Source of the DNA: Mangifera indica
Taxonomy: Eukaryota; Streptophyta; Magnoliopsida; Sapindales; Anacardiaceae
Direction of reading: 5' to 3'
NCBI RefSeq assembly: GCF_011075055.1
Contig: NC_058149.1
Coordinates: 15,382,449-15,446,448, forward strand
DNA length: 64,000 bases
Below are positions 35,225-49,800 of this stretch, in pieces. The notes beneath the pieces were generated by a model, which saw only the letters and a list, made by a program, of their open reading frames with translations, searched no databases and had not been told where the DNA came from. A program made the position numbers and the translations under genes. Every line of letters begins with the position of its first letter. The stretch's first letter is position 1.

Positions 35225-35786
35225 TGTTAATTTATTTATAATGCTAACATATATGTATATATTTTGGTTGGTCCAAGAATAATGCCTTAAAAGCATTACC
35301 AAACTAATTTAAAATCTCAAAAAATAAAATCAAAATCCCAACAGTCTTCACATTCACTTCCATCGCAAAACCTAACTCGTCCCAGCCTCCCCAGTGGCCG
35401 GCGAAGACAGCCGCCTGTCATTTTTTAGGCAAACTAAACTGTATTCTTTGAGAGAAAGTGAGCGTTTCAACTAACCCTTGTTCTTTCTTTTTCATTATTA
35501 CCTTTCTCTCCATTTTCACCTTCCTTCGTTTTCACCGCCTGTGCTTTCGGTGTCTTCAAACAAAACACTTGTTCAACGCATATTCAAGGAGAGCTTATTT
35601 TTCTCTTACCCATTTCGAGAAAAAAAAAAATTTTCTATCCGTCCGTTTGTGCAAAATCAAATATTTTCAGCAAAACTACTGTCTATCAGGTTGAACCTTT
35701 GAAAAACGTCATCTGGGTATTTGCTGAATTCTAAATAAAAGCTTATATCAGACGTGGTTTTTCTTGTTTCGTTAAATTTTCTTGTT
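35225..35786 (+). promoter_or_regulatory. Promoter and 5' leader region of the BT1-like gene
   Basis: About 560 bp between the MITE and the ATG. A pyrimidine-rich stretch (35478-35540) fits a 5' UTR. In-frame sequence upstream of the ATG is open for 11 codons but has no ATG. No clear TATA box was assigned. Confidence 0.4.
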
Positions 35787-38700
35787 ATGGGTAAGAGAGG
35801 AGGAATTCAACTGTTTGATGATAGAAGTGCAATCTGTGATTTGGCATCTCAATGGAATCTCAAAGACGATAACTTTCATTGTCAGTATCAACTGGGTGGC
35901 TTATTTGCAAGCGTGGGCCAAATGGGAGTAAATTTCGGTGTTTCTCCAAACTCGCCAAATCCTCATGACAGTAACAATGGCGGCATCAAATCTCCGTTGA
36001 CTGATTTGTATGTAAAGTACGTTACTTCAAAGGGTGGAGCTTGCATTATTGAGGTGCCGGAAGGTGAAACGACTATGAAGAAGAAGAAGGGTGGACTTAA
36101 ATTGAAAATTAAGATTGCAAATCCTTCATTGAGGCGGTTGTTTAGTGGAGCAATAGCTGGGGCTGTGTCAAGGACAGCTGTGGCTCCACTGGAGACTATA
36201 AGGACGCATTTGATGGTGGGGAGCAGTGGACATACAACTGGTGAGGTGTTCCATAATATAATGAAGACTGATGGGTGGAAGGGCTTGTTTAGGGGTAATT
36301 TGGTTAATATCATCCGTGTTGCGCCTAGCAAGGCTATTGAGGTAATGACTTCTACTGATTTTCTTTTTAATTAATAGATATTGATAGCCATATAGATAAA
36401 AACGTATGTATGATTGCTTAGAATCTTGATTTGTTTAGAAGTTGTTTTGATATGAGTGGGTTATTCTTTCCTATGGAATTTTCAAGTCTCAGTCTTTTCT
36501 TGTTCATGTTTAACAATACTATGGTTGAGAGTGAGGATCTTAAATGAGTTATTTGAGTTTTGCAACCCATTTTATTAATACGTTTCAATGATATCATTCT
36601 TTTTTCTTGTTTGTTCACCTAACTGAGAGTGTGAACATTGGATTGTTGGCTTCAGTAATTGAATTTCTTTTTTTCTCTTTCTGGTGTGGTTGATACGTAA
36701 TGCTTATGACTTATATTTATTTTTTTGTTCTATAAAGTTTAGCATGGGCGGCTCTTTTTAAACTTGCTTTGAGAATAACTGTCTAAGTTCAACTGAAAGA
36801 GTAAATTATTTGCACTGTATTTGAGAGTAAAAGTTTGCTAATTCAGAGGTTTGAAATGGTAGTTAAGTAAGTGTTCTCTTTAAGCTGTTATTTCTGTGCA
36901 TGTTGAACTTCAAAGCTTATTTAAAAAAAAAAAAAGTTGTCATTTAAAAAATTTTGTAATAAACATTTTATAAAACATTGTTTTCATTGGTGGAGCCTGG
37001 AGTCCATGTTGTTAAAGAAGTAGTGTGTAGCAAAGCAATAATTGGAAAATTTTCATTTGAAGCCAAAACTTGAGAATTTCTTGAAGAAAAATATAATACA
37101 TTATAGCAAAGTTATCCTTGAGTTTGACTTCAAAGGAAATATTTTTAAATGGTTATCCATGCATAGATTAAGAACTAGGTCCATCTACTCCTTTGAATCT
37201 AATTTCGGATTCACAAGTTGGGTATCTTAATAATATGAGAGTAAATGTTCAACTTCTTCCTAATGTATGTGAATGCTATGTGCTTCGTAAACTTACAATT
37301 TGGAAGGGATTCCTCTAGGCAATATAAATGAAGGTGAACTGAATTTATATCTAGTATTGTTTTTAAATATTATCAAGGGGTCTTCATGATTATGTTATTG
37401 GACTTATTAGAGTTGCATTGACCTTTGTCTTGTTCTTTTGTTGTGGGATAAGAAACTAAGTATATTCACGATAATCAGTTTTAGACTAGCACTATGCTTA
37501 TCTGCTCTCTACAGCCATGTAACAATAATACATAATGAACTAACAAAATGGATACTAACAGGTACTCTCAGTTGATGTGTCATCATCTAAGTGGGTCATT
37601 TTGAATTAGAAATAAAATAAATAATTAAATCACCATATCATATGATGACATATCAACATTTGTACTCATTTTATTGGTACATTTAGTATTACTCACCATG
37701 TAAATACATTTTATTGGTACATTTAGTATTACTCACCATGTAAATACAACTTTAAGACTTGCATTTTGCACCCAGTAATAAATTTTTTCAGCTAGTAGTA
37801 ACACTTTTAATCCCTGAATAAATTTTTAAGCTAGTATTAAAAATGGGGGAGAGAATAATGGAAGGTGGTTTCCTTATTATTGGCTTTGAAAATAGAAGAG
37901 TCTAGTTCTCAAATGAATTCTTCAATGCTATATCTGATCTGCCTGCATTTGAAGTTCAATGAAATATTCTCTGTTGCTGTGCGCCACATGTGGATATAAG
38001 GTGTCATTTTAAGGAGTTCAGAAATTCCATTTTCTACAGTTTTTAAACTTTGTACCCATTTAGTAGCAGAAATTTATTGCACATGACTTGCATCTAAGCC
38101 TATGTTTTACTCTCTACAGCTTTTTGCTTTCGATACGGTCAACAAGAAATTGTCAGCCAAACCTGGGGAACAGTCAAAAATTCCCATTCCTGCATCATTA
38201 ATTGCTGGGGCCTGTGCTGGAGTTAGCTCAACTTTATGCACATATCCTCTTGAGTTGGTCAAGACTCGTTTAACCATACAGGTACTCAAAACATAATTAG
38301 AAATCTAGACTTAATCTTGCAAATGACATTTATATGTAGGAGGTTTTGTAAATTTGCAGAGAGATGCATATGATGGTATCGTTGATGCATTCGTAAAAAT
38401 ACTGCAAGAAGAAGGCCCTGCAGAACTCTACAGAGGTCTTGCTCCCAGCCTAATTGGAGTAATTCCATATGCTGCCACCAATTACTTCGCTTATGATTCA
38501 TTAAGGAAAGCTTATAAGAAAGTAATCAAGCAAGAAAAAATTGGCAACATTGAGACCCTTTTAATTGGATCACTAGCAGGTGCTATATCAAGTAGTGCAA
38601 CTTTTCCTCTTGAAGTGGCTCGCAAGCACATGCAGGTTGGAGCAGTCAGTGGACAGGTATACAAGAATGTTATTCATGCACTCGCTAGCATTCTCGAGAA

Positions 38701-38830
38701 AGAAGGGATCACTGGTTTGTATAAAGGTTTAGGACCCAGCTGCTTGAAGTTGGTGCCTGCTGCTGGGATTTCTTTTATGTGCTATGAAGCATGCAAAAGA
38801 ATACTGGTTGAGAAAGACGAGGAAGCATAA
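35787..38830 (+). CDS. BT1: BT1-type adenine nucleotide carrier (mitochondrial carrier family), 3 exons, 395 aa
   Basis: Moves adenine nucleotides across the plastid envelope or the mitochondrial inner membrane; the family is the maize Brittle1 / Arabidopsis SHS1 type. Exons are 35787-36341, 38120-38281 and 38360-38830, all GT/AG and in frame. The start (MGKRGGIQLFDDRS) matches the conserved family N-terminus. Three mitochondrial-carrier signatures are present: PLETIR (134-139), PLELVK (228-233) and PLEVAR (323-328), one per repeat. Each is followed by the usual G-LYRG / G-LYKG motifs (WKGLFRGN, AELYRGLAPS, GLYKGLGPS). The roughly 110-residue N-terminal extension ahead of the carrier domain is normal for BT1. 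Intron 1 is 1.8 kb. Its neighbour CESA1 matches the Arabidopsis gene order. Confidence 0.93.
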
Positions 38831-39635
38831 ATCTCTTTTGAAAATAAGAAGGCTGGGATACTTATTTATATATGCTGGGTTGAATAATTTTGCTCTCATC
38901 TTTGATACTGACAATTTTTTTTTCTAATGACTCGTTCAAGGAGGCAATTTTCAGGCGAGAATTTCTTTTTCTTTTTCTTAGAAAGATGTCTTTTTTTTTT
39001 TTTTCGCTTTTTATTGGTTGAGACTGTAAGCCAATTAAGAGAGAATGAGATTTTGATTATATTTTGAAATCGAGACCATTTTTCCATATGCTGTAAGAGA
39101 TAGTTCGTCACCGTCATTGACAAATAATCATGAATTGACAATACAAGATTTTACCTATGAGATGACATCTGTTAGTTCGCTTTGGTAAAAATTTTCAGGT
39201 CCTTTTGAATTAGAGAAATCACACTGTTTTCAAATTAATTTGAAGTGGCAGTACAAATCGTTTTCCCAGGTTACAATCTGTTACAGATGATATCTACTCT
39301 GAAGAAATTCAAAGGCAGTCGATATTAACCCGAGGATTCATTTTTCTTACCACCCTTCTGCCAGCCCATGAAGAGTGATGCTAAAGTATCATGCATAACC
39401 ATAAACAAGCCAACACCAACATATCACATAGTGAAAGAGAGTGAAGGTTACATAAACTTCAAAACAAAATTGAATTGAGCAACCGAAGGCATTGAATTTT
39501 ACAAAACTTCCTACAACAATTATGTTACTACTAGTAAAACAAAACTTAAGAAAGTTCATCTAGGAAGAACCGTTACAGATGTCCATGATTAACAAGCTAG
39601 AGAACAAACTACATTCCAGGTAGCATCTCGTGAGC
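38831..39635. other. Convergent 3' region between the BT1-like and Alba genes
   Basis: Holds the 3' UTRs of both genes. There are T-rich runs near 38918-39005, and AATAATCATGAATTG-like AT-rich text. No additional gene was seen. Confidence 0.5.
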
Positions 39636-42147
39636 TCAGGTCTGCTCCTCATTTTCCAAGGCCTCCTCTGCAGCAGCAGCCATCAACTCATCAAACTTTT
39701 CTGACTTCCCCAGTAGTATTTCAATCTACCAAAAGATTTTTTTATCAGCTCTCTAAGTTATATAGAGAATAGGGAAATCTGGCCCTGAGAACACCCACTA
39801 AACATTCTCATCGTTAAATAGACTGCCCCTTATGAGATGAGAACAGTTACATGTGCTTTTGACAGGTTAAAGAAAAAGTCAAAAGCCTGTTTGATTACAC
39901 TTCACAGGCCTAACAGTAAAATTTCAATGGATAATATTAACGGCGACATACACCTTCATTGCATGTGATACATCAAGACTGAGAGACTCAACAATCAATC
40001 TGACCAACAAACAAACAAGGCATGTAAGAACTTGACATCCATAATAACATACTCTTCCAAGGTATTAGGACACAACACTCAATGTTTCACAACAGCGAAA
40101 ATGTAACAAATCTAACCAGATAACTTTCTCCATTTAATAGATACACAATGTTCATTCGTTTTTAGGAGTAGAAGAAATCATATTCTATGTTTCTTTTTAT
40201 TTGCAACTCTTTTAAATATATGTATATATATACACACATTCTTTCAATTTTCTTTTTGTATTCATTTTTGGATAAAATCTATATTCTGTAAATGCAGCTA
40301 AAGAGAATAAATGAAAACACAAACCACCCATAAAGACATTGACAATGAAACCTAATGCAAATATGCTTGTGTTTTAACTACAATATGAAATTTACTGCCT
40401 TGTACAATATTGCAATTTACCTTCGCTTTTTGGACAGGTCGTCCTCCGGTTTCCTCCCTCATGTCAACAGTAGAAGTCATGATCTCTATATGAATCACAT
40501 GCCACAATTGTGAGTGCACATTATGTACTTGAAAGCAAAAAAATAAAAATAAAAAATAAGTCTAAAAATCTCACTTTTCTCAACAGCCAGTCCATTATTC
40601 TTCAAGATCTCAGCAATTGTAACAACTGTGGCGATAGCTGCAGATGTAACATAAATGTAAATATGTGAGGAAGACCATTTAACAACACAGATGCCAAATA
40701 TACACGGTATCAGACAAGCAGTTCAATAGATGAGAAGACATGGGATTAAAACCATACTTGATAACACAAAAATCTATATAACTGGCCAAACAAGTAACAA
40801 ACATTACAATCACTCTGGTCACAATGAAGATATAGCAAATCAACACCAAACACTTAAAATGCATGAGACAAGCATAACCACTCAAGTATATCTTTCAAAA
40901 AAACGCTTTAGCCAACTTCGTTGAAATTAATCAAAAGAGACATGAATCACTTGATTTAAAATGTCAAGAAAGTAAAACCACAAAGAGAGGAAATTTTTCA
41001 AAATGGAGTACCAAAATATGATTCCATACTATACTTGTAAAACTAAGGACAGGCTTTAGAGAGTAAAAGCTTTACCCATTCCAAGAGCAGAAAGTTCCAC
41101 CTCAGAGTGCTGCTGCATGTACCTCTGCAAAGATAATCATTAGCCATCAAATGATCAAACACCAAACAGGATACACGTGTCATTTACCAAGCATAACCCA
41201 CTGAATCCTAGACCACCACCACCACCACAGGGGCCTCAACTCTAAATAAATACAGAAAAATTAAAGTGAATACAACCATGGATATTCTTGCATGTATGTG
41301 TGCAAGTTCATCAATGCGAAGCTCCATAATAGAAAGGAGAACACTAACTCTAAATGGCCTTATTGAGAAAGGTATTCATCTCAATCTGTTTAGTTGATAT
41401 TTTCCTTCACAGAAGGACAAAAACTGCAAAACCGCGAATCCGAAATTTTCTAATCCACATTTTTTATATTACCAGCAATCAATCAGTATATTAGATGGTG
41501 ACTTTAGCAAATGAGAGGGAGAGAGAGAGTATTGACTCAACAAATAAAGATTTTTAAATTTCTTTCATTGAATAGGACCTGGCAGCACTCATCCGCAAAA
41601 AATTACCTTAATCATAATGTGTATCATAACTTAACTCCAAGATAGCCCTTTTTTGCTATCATCTATTTCTTCCCTTTTTTATTTTTCTTTCCCTCGAATG
41701 CAAACCTAATTTTCAGCCGTACAAGTATAGTAAAATCGAAACTGTTGTCACTGTTGTTATATTTCCCTTAAATTTTCAGCAACCGAACATGGGTTCATGT
41801 AAATGAAAATGCAAGAAAAAAAAACATATCAGCACATAAAAATTAAAAACCCTAATCCCTAACAGATTTTACTAACAATCTACAACCCCGAATAGAGAAA
41901 ACCAAAAAAAAAAAACACTAAGAGAGATAGTTTGTACACATTTTAGCTACTTTTGTTGACCGTTTCGGGCAACGATACATAAAGCAAAAAGAAGTTGTGT
42001 GCGAGGGGAGAAAAAGAATACCTTAGCGAGATTCACATAAAAGAACAGGGGTTTCTTGGTATTAGAGACTTGGATTCGGTTCTTCTTGTTGGCTGCAGAT
42101 GTATCAGTGATGTTCAAGTTGTTAACTTGCTCTGTAATTACCTCCAT
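39636..42147 (-). CDS. Alba DNA/RNA-binding protein (At2g34160-like), 5 exons, 130 aa
   Basis: Small Alba-superfamily proteins bind RNA or R-loops and chromatin in plants. Exons on the minus strand are 42022-42147, 41076-41124, 40575-40637, 40421-40485 and 39636-39725. The sum of 393 nt gives 130 codons plus stop with continuous frame. Sequence landmarks are RIQVSNTKKPLFFYVNLAK (ends exon 1), RYMQQHSEVELSALGMA, TVVTIAEILKNNGLAVEKK, IMTSTVDMREETGGRPVQKA and IEILLGKSEKFDELM, with an acidic Ala/Glu-rich tail. This is the complete single-domain form, with no RGG extension. It lies in tandem downstream of CESA1 and convergent with the BT1-like gene. It appears intact. Confidence 0.93.
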
Positions 42148-42602
42148 TTGAGAGAGAGAAAAACCCTAGTTCCCAAGTTCAGAACACTCTCTCTAGCCTC
42201 AGAAAATGTTGATTTTGAAATAACAGCACAAAACCCTTCCTTGACCCCCTTTGTCTTTATAGCCGGGGCTTAGACATTGCTCTCATATGTTTACACCAAA
42301 TCGGCGTCGTTCTGTGTGTTCTAACTTCTAATCATGTCTCTTTATGAGGTTCCAAACCAAGCTGGGCCTTGGGTGATTTAAACCTGATCCGATAAAGCGT
42401 AGCTGATTGCAGATTATTTATATATTTTTTATAATCTAAATAAACAAAAAACCACCTTGTCTTGAGAAATTCAGGCATTTTTCGAACATCGATGCAATGG
42501 ACGAACAATTAATTGAAAAGAATAACAATTTCTTTCGTTCTGTTTCTCAAACGGAAGAGTACATTGCTTCTACATGCTCTTTAACTTTATAAATAAATAA
42601 AA
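42148..42602 (-). promoter_or_regulatory. Promoter and 5' UTR region of the Alba gene
   Basis: About 450 bp between the ATG and the MITE end. CT-rich leader-like sequence (42150-42200 on the plus strand appears as GAGAGAG and CTCTCTC) lies next to the ATG. No confident TATA assignment is made. Confidence 0.35.
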
Positions 42603-43542
42603 GGCCAAAACACTAATTCCCAAAACCCAAACTTATACAGTTAATTTAAAAAAACCTAAAATATGTTAAATTTTTAATTAGAGTTAAACATCAAAATCGT
42701 TATTTTAATAATATTATTAAAAATATATAAATTTATTATATTTTTTTTAATTTTAAAAATTAATAAACTTACTTTTAAAAAAAGTTTTTCAATTTTAAAA
42801 ATTTATATTTTCACCCTTAAATCTAAGTTTTTTTCTTTACTCTTCGCCCACCGATGACCTCTTTTTTCTATCCTAAATGATCGATATCATTATCTCTTCA
42901 CTTCTTTGGTAAGAACCCCGTCATCTTTTAACTTAGAAACTAGTTATCCAGATAATTTTTTTCTAAATTTGATGAATCCAGACAAAAAGATCTCCACTTC
43001 GAGAGACATTGAGTCGTCCCTTCCTTCCACTGTCCATCAGCAACATCAAAAAATTACGTTCAACAGAAAAATCATAAAAAGGTGGCTATAGAGAAATCAT
43101 GCTTGACGGAGAAGAATCACGTCTCCATCTCATTGGAGAAGGATACTAGGCTAATTATAGCTTGATCCAGGAAGAGAGGTGGTGATAGACAGGGAGAGGA
43201 GGGCGCCGAAAAAAGGTCAACAAAGGGATGGAATTTTAGAGATGAAATAAAAGTTTCAAAAAGCTTTAAGGGACGACTGTAAGCAAATCTTAAAAAAAGT
43301 ATTAAACCCTAAATTTGAGAGAAAAATATCATTTTTTACAACTGGAATATATAAGATTAAAGAAAAAATTATTATTTTCTAAAACTAAGGTAAGAAAAAA
43401 AAAATAAAACTTTAATTTTTTAATATTATAATTAAAATAACAATTTTATCTTTAATTTTAACTGAAAATTTTAACAAAAATTTTTAAAAATTAATAAATA
43501 TAAATTTGAAATTACACGAGAGTGGGAATAAGTCTTTTGGCC
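42603..43542. mobile_element. Long-TIR MITE family, copy 4 (940 bp)
   Basis: Starts GGCCAAAACACTAATTCCCA and ends GAGTGGGAATAAGTCTTTTGGCC-type sequence at 43542. Flanks TAAATAAAA (42594-42602) and TAATTAAAA (43543-43551) match at 8 of 9 positions, a worn 9-bp target duplication. It sits between the Alba promoter and the CESA1 3' end. Confidence 0.82.
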
Positions 43543-43844
43543 TAATTAAAACTGCGTAACTTACGGTCCAGTACAACTAAGAATAGAGTAAGGACCAACA
43601 ACGTACACCTCTATAGAAGTGAAAAAGCAAGAAATAAATTATTCGATACAAAGAAGGGATCTTGTAATGTCTTGTCCTTCAGCACCAGACAAAATTAATA
43701 AGATCCATCAAACTCCTTTCTAGACAGAAAAACTGTATGATTTAGATCATATCATCCACAAACAACTTCAATAACTTCATATCTTATTGTATAAACACAG
43801 GATGAAAAACTTCATGGAGAGATGACATTTGGTACTGGTATGTC

Positions 43845-46800
43845 TCAGCAATTGATGCCACATTGACCATTTGCAGCAGATTTGGTGGAATTTGAGGTGA
43901 AGGGATCAATTCTCACCCAGAGCAAGCTGAAAATGGAGGCAAGAAGTATAGACCAGACAATGACGATGGTAGGTGTACGGTTTTGGCGACCCAACAAACC
44001 CTTCAAGAAAGGATAGAGATGGGCAATGACCCATATGGCAAAGAACAGCTTGCCAAATAGGGGACCCCATGATTGGTACCCACTGTTTATGGCATATGAT
44101 ACACCAGCAACAATACCCACCAGGTTCACAATAAGGACAGTAGTTGGGGGGATGAGAAGAGATGTCCATTTGAAAACATAAAGCTCTGCAAAGTCTCCAT
44201 CATCGTCAGATGCCTTTGAGGTAACAGTGAAGCTAGTATCAATACCTGCAAGCACTTTTAAAAGACCCTGGAAAACAGCAAACAGGTGCGCTGATGTACC
44301 ACCAATGACCCAGAACTGTTCGTTCCTCCACCAGTCCTCAATACCAACCCCACTCCACCGTAGCTCCAGTATTCCAGTAGCAAAAATGGAGACAAAAAGT
44401 AAAATAAACCACATGCTAGCAAAGTTGCTTATCTACAAAAAATGGTTGTGTCACAAATTAATTGGACAGGTAATATTCAGATACAATATTGAAAGAAAGC
44501 ACAAGTCAGTTGTAAGCCAATGTAAGCAAAAAAATCACTTACCTCCGGAATAATGAATTTTCCAGTAAGAAGGCAAAAAGCAGGAAGCATGCAGTAAGCA
44601 AGCAGTGGAATAGAGGTCAGGGGGTAGACAATGGTATTAATGTAAGCCAGTCTTTCCAAAAGCTTCAATCTTCCCTTGTAGCCATACCATATGGGGCAAT
44701 GCCGGCTCAGCAAAATCTCAATTGACCCCAAGGCCCATCGAAGAACTTGGTTCAATCGATCAGAAAGATTGATAGGAGCAGACCCCTTAAAAGCTGGACG
44801 GGGTGGCATGCAATAAATTGATATCCAACCACGAGCATGCATCTTGAACCCAGTTAAGATATCTTCTGTAACAGAACCATAGATCCATCCAATCTGGTAG
44901 TACACTTAGAGATTTATTAGTTAATAAAACATAGTTAAGACAATATCCAACTAAATCCCCAGTTGGCATGACACTAACCTCTTTGCCCCATTCAGTCTTG
45001 TCCTCATATCCACAACTTATAACATGGATTGCTTCTTTCAAAAGAGTCGCAGGATTAGTGGTTGGTGGTATGCCTCCCTGTTCCATGAAGGTGGCAGCAA
45101 TAAAAACTGGTGACTGACCAAAACGCTTCTCTAAGCTCTTCTGGGACATAAGAAGGGACCTCTCATCATCATATCCTGAAGAATGCAAGGAATACAGTTA
45201 AAAAAGTCAAATAGTATGGACTTCCCCTCAACCCTACTTGAGTTAACCAGCAACTTTTGTCAAATAAAAAGATAGAAAAGGCCCGAAGATACTCCGATAT
45301 ATTAAATTAATGGTCATTCAAACAAGGTTATTGATGGCTTGCAGTGCTAGCTTATTAAGAACCTACCTTCAACACCCTCTTCAATGTCTTCCATATTAAA
45401 AATTGGAACAGTAGATTCGGTTCTTTTCATTGCCCTCTTCTTGTCCATGTATTTCTTGTTAGAACCCTTTCCCTTCTTTCTTGAACCACAACATCCCTTG
45501 ATAATAATGTTTGGCTCCAAATCCTCTTCAGTTAAAACTGGATCATATCCATATAGAGCTTGTCTATTGAAACAACAACCAGTTCCCACATAGACTGGAC
45601 CCTGGATGCCATCAAGCCCCTTCAAGTTGATCTGACAAATAAAAGAAGAAGGGTGTGCTTAACAAGCCTAAGCCCAGTAACTACTACAATGAAATTAATT
45701 CATACTAGCAATCTGGCTAGAAATCCAAGTGGGACTTACATCAAAAAAAACAATATTGCGATTGGCATATCGATCATGAATATCAATGCCGTCAAAACGC
45801 TGTGGGAACTGTACATAGCAAGTTTTCTTTCCAAGTACAGGATCCATCATGAAACACATTGCCTCTCTAAGAGCTTTGCTGTTATTGAAGTAGTGATCAC
45901 AATCAACATTCAACAGATATGCACCATTGGTCAAGACAGCTGAAACTCGAATCTGCATTACAAGGTAAAACCTACCTGGTTAGTAAATAAGAAAGGCAAA
46001 AGAATTTGCACACAGCATGAGTTACAGAACTGACTGCGGCAACCGAAATGGGAAGAATTTATAAATAACTTGTAGTACATTATTAATAAATAACTTGATG
46101 AAATAAAACAAAATGTTTGAAGATCACAAACCAATGCATTCATAGCTCCAGCTTTCTTGTGGTGTTGGAAGCCAGGACGCTTCTCACGAGAAACATAAAC
46201 AAGACGAGGTAGCTCATTTCCATCAGTATCAAGCCCTCCACTGTGGCCTAAGAACACCTGTTCTCCACCAAAGAGAACCAGAACCAGAAAAAATGGAAAA
46301 TAAAATGATAAGAACACAACAGATAAAAAGGAAATTTTAAAGGTGATTTTTTTATGACACTTGGAAAGATGATAATACCTGAATCATTCCAGGATGATCC
46401 CTAGGATTATTACCGGGCCATGGAGTGCCATCCTGCATTGTCCAACCTTCTTCCGGCATCTTCTGAGCTTTTGCAACAAGGGCATTGATCTGCACCTTAA
46501 ACTCCTCATATTCTCTCTGCAAGGAATAAAAATTATCTGTTATTTATAACTCAAACAAGGGCAATGTAAAATCAAACCACTATAGCCATACATAGGTTTA
46601 TGTTAAATAATTAGAACAACACATCACAGTCAGAACTGTAGCTTTTATACACACATCACACAAATGCCTCACAAAACCTACTTTAACAGATCTGATATAT
46701 CTTTTTCCTACAGTATACAGGCTCAAACATTTATGATCTCTTTAGTCTTACCTCAAATACACTTAAAAATAAATATTGTATTTTCTTCCTTTCTCTTTAC

Positions 46801-49800
46801 TTTTACATTTTTCTTTTCTAGACTGGGGACTAGGTGGAAACAATAACCTTGGTAGTCATAACCATGGGCTATGTTATTGCAAGTATGAAGCTTAAGAGGT
46901 TTAAACAGTAACTCCTGGTTGGAAATTAAAGTTCTTAACACCACAACCCCATTGTTGGTTCTCTATTTCTAATGTAACATGCAAGCCTCACCTACGACCG
47001 TACTTATGGAGACTCACCTTCATTGCTCGGCGTTCTTTCACAAAAGAAGGTTGTATTTTGTCCTTCAAGTAATCAATCTTCTGGGCGAAATAAAATTCAG
47101 GGGCCCTAGGCTCAATATTGTGCTTCTTACAGAATGGCACCCACTTCCTAGCAAACTCTGCAGTTTCAGAGAGGGCTTCAAAGGTCAACATTGCTGAACC
47201 ATCATCCGAAACATAGCAAGATACTTTGTCAACAGGATAATCCACAGCAAGTATGGACAAAACAGTGTTTGCTGTAACAAGAGGCGGCTCTTTGAGGGGA
47301 TCCACTGTACTAACGAAAATATCTACAGGAGCTAATTGTGATGGTTCCCCTTCCCTATCATATCTGCAAAGCAGAACTACGATTAATAATATAGTAGAAT
47401 CCCCTGCATATTCAGGTCCCAAATCCAACAAACTCAGAAGTTAAGTAAATTAAACAGACCTCAATACAAGCCTGTCTAAATAGGTCTCACGGTTGACTGG
47501 ATACCATTTTGGAAACTGATCTAGAAGCCAGGACAAGGCAAACCAAATCTCACAGATAACTGATGTCAGCCATAAAGGATAAGCATCTTTCACCGGATGA
47601 GTTGCCCGATATTGTAAGAAAAAGCCCAAAATTATAAGCCGGAGAATGATTACAACCCGATAAGGGGTCAAGTGAGATGAAGGAATTGGTACCACACGAC
47701 TCAACGGCTGTCGAGCATCATCAGCCCTGTATCAAAAAATTATAAATATCAATGAAAGTAAAAAGAGGCACAAAGCTCAGTTGACAGTTCAGCGATACAA
47801 AAACATTCCACTATTTACCCAAACAACCTGCTGGTCAGAAGTAGAGGGAAAAAAATAAATAAATCCCAATAGAAGTCCAAAGAAACTTACATTTGGAGTT
47901 CTTCTCCATTTGAACCAGTGCCTTCTATGTCTCCCTTTCCTTCACTAAATTTACTGCTCATCTGCATCATATTTTTCTCCTGTTTAAGTTTCCAGCCTTC
48001 AACCCTCTCCTTCCAGTCAACATTTCCAAGGCCATAAGAATTCAAGTCCTTTGAAGGGTCCACAATTCTCACCGGAACTGTAAAAATAGATTATATGATC
48101 AAATGATAATTCATAAAGCAACAACAATGATATAGAGCCTTGTGTAAGGATTTTCAGATAAAGAAAACTCAAGTTACTTGAATACCTGGTTGTCTTGGAT
48201 CAACGTAAGGAGAAGAATTAATATTCCTTTCAGCAGGGCCCAGAGGACCAGATGTAGTTCGCACAGATTGAGTGTCAGGTGTTGGAATTTCACTAGAGAC
48301 CTGAAAAAGGAAAAGAAATTGAGTTGGAACACAGTAAAAAATTATAACAATTTGAACATGTCTTATCAAGCTAAGAACTCTTCATGGTAACCAACCTACA
48401 ACTACAAGAAAACATTGATACTTGTACTCAACAATAGAACAACCCATATTTTAGACAGACTATTAAGTTATTCTGATCATTAGTACAAAAGGTAGATTAA
48501 TTCCAAGAGAGGATATGACAGTAAGGTCAAAGAAAGCTTCAAATTACTTCATATGCACCACAATTAGATACAAGAAGGGAACTTTATATATGCATTTCCA
48601 AAAACTTAGTAGCAAATCAGCGAAAAGCATAGACACAATGATATGCCTACCGGCTGTCCATTGGTCAGAAGGGGAATTGGTTGTCGAGATTCATGTCTAG
48701 AAGATGCAGATAGTTCTGGGTCTTCGCCCTGCCACTGGTGTCTTGCTTTGCTATGTACCTGGGCATAATTGAACTCATTCTCCAGATCATCGATATCATC
48801 CTCTTCATCATCTCCCTCAACTCGTGGACTCCCTAAATTATGCAGGCTTGATTTATTTTGTTCTTAACAATATGACTGAAACCAGATTTTGCAAAAGGAT
48901 AGTTAAAAAAGTTATTTTTTTTTTTAAAAAAGGCAAACCTTTGTGCCTCCTATATCTAGTCTTGCACTGAGGGCAAGACTGAGTTCCATCTTTACGCTCA
49001 TACTCATAACAAGGCCTGCAAACTGGGAAGGCACACTCATTGCAGGCAACAAATATATCACCAGTAGCTGTGAGTCCAACGTTATCACCACAAATCTGGC
49101 ATGTTTGACCATTTAAATTCTTCAGGGGCTTGGGCTGCAGATACACAACAATGCACTGCTCAGGAATCCAAAATTGGAAAAGGAAAAATTCATTGTTTTG
49201 ATTTAATTGCCCTCAAATTTACAAGTTGCAGGCTCATAAAACCAAAAGATTTTAATGATGAAAAACAAAAAAGCACACTCAACTGTTAATCGAAGTCCTA
49301 ATTATTTGTGCCAATAACTACAATGCAGACAGGGGAAATTTTTTACTTAATAATTTCATAACTTTCTTTCTTTCCTTTTTTTCAATTTCTCTTATTATTG
49401 TAAAGAGCTAGATTAATTTCGCATCCTTTCAAAACCATTGAATATGAACAAAATAACAAGTTCTTGCATCTTCATATACATCTATCTTTTTTTTGCAGAT
49501 AAAAAAACTTTACAGACTAAGATGCAGACTAAGCTAAAAATACTTTACACGAAAACTTTGTTAAACAATGAAATCAACAGATGTAGCAATCCCTAAACTC
49601 TTCCACACTGTTGGCCCACACCTAAAAATGTTAAGTAAATAATGTCCTACGATACATAAACCCAATAGGCAATAGCACACCATAACCAAGCTCTTCCACA
49701 GAGTTGTCGAAACCTAAATGCATTAAGTAAATATAAAGTCATGTGTTACATAAACCCAATAGGCAATAGCACACAGTTATAACCAGCGTTCAAACATATA

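Noticed and set aside
35754..35786. Extended N-terminus of the BT1-like carrier upstream of 35787
   Set aside because: The upstream in-frame stretch has no ATG. The ATG at 35787 starts the conserved MGKRG-IQLFDD sequence.
44227..49289. Plus-strand ORFs across the CESA1 locus
   Set aside because: All are antisense shadows of conserved CESA1 exons or intron sequence without family matches.
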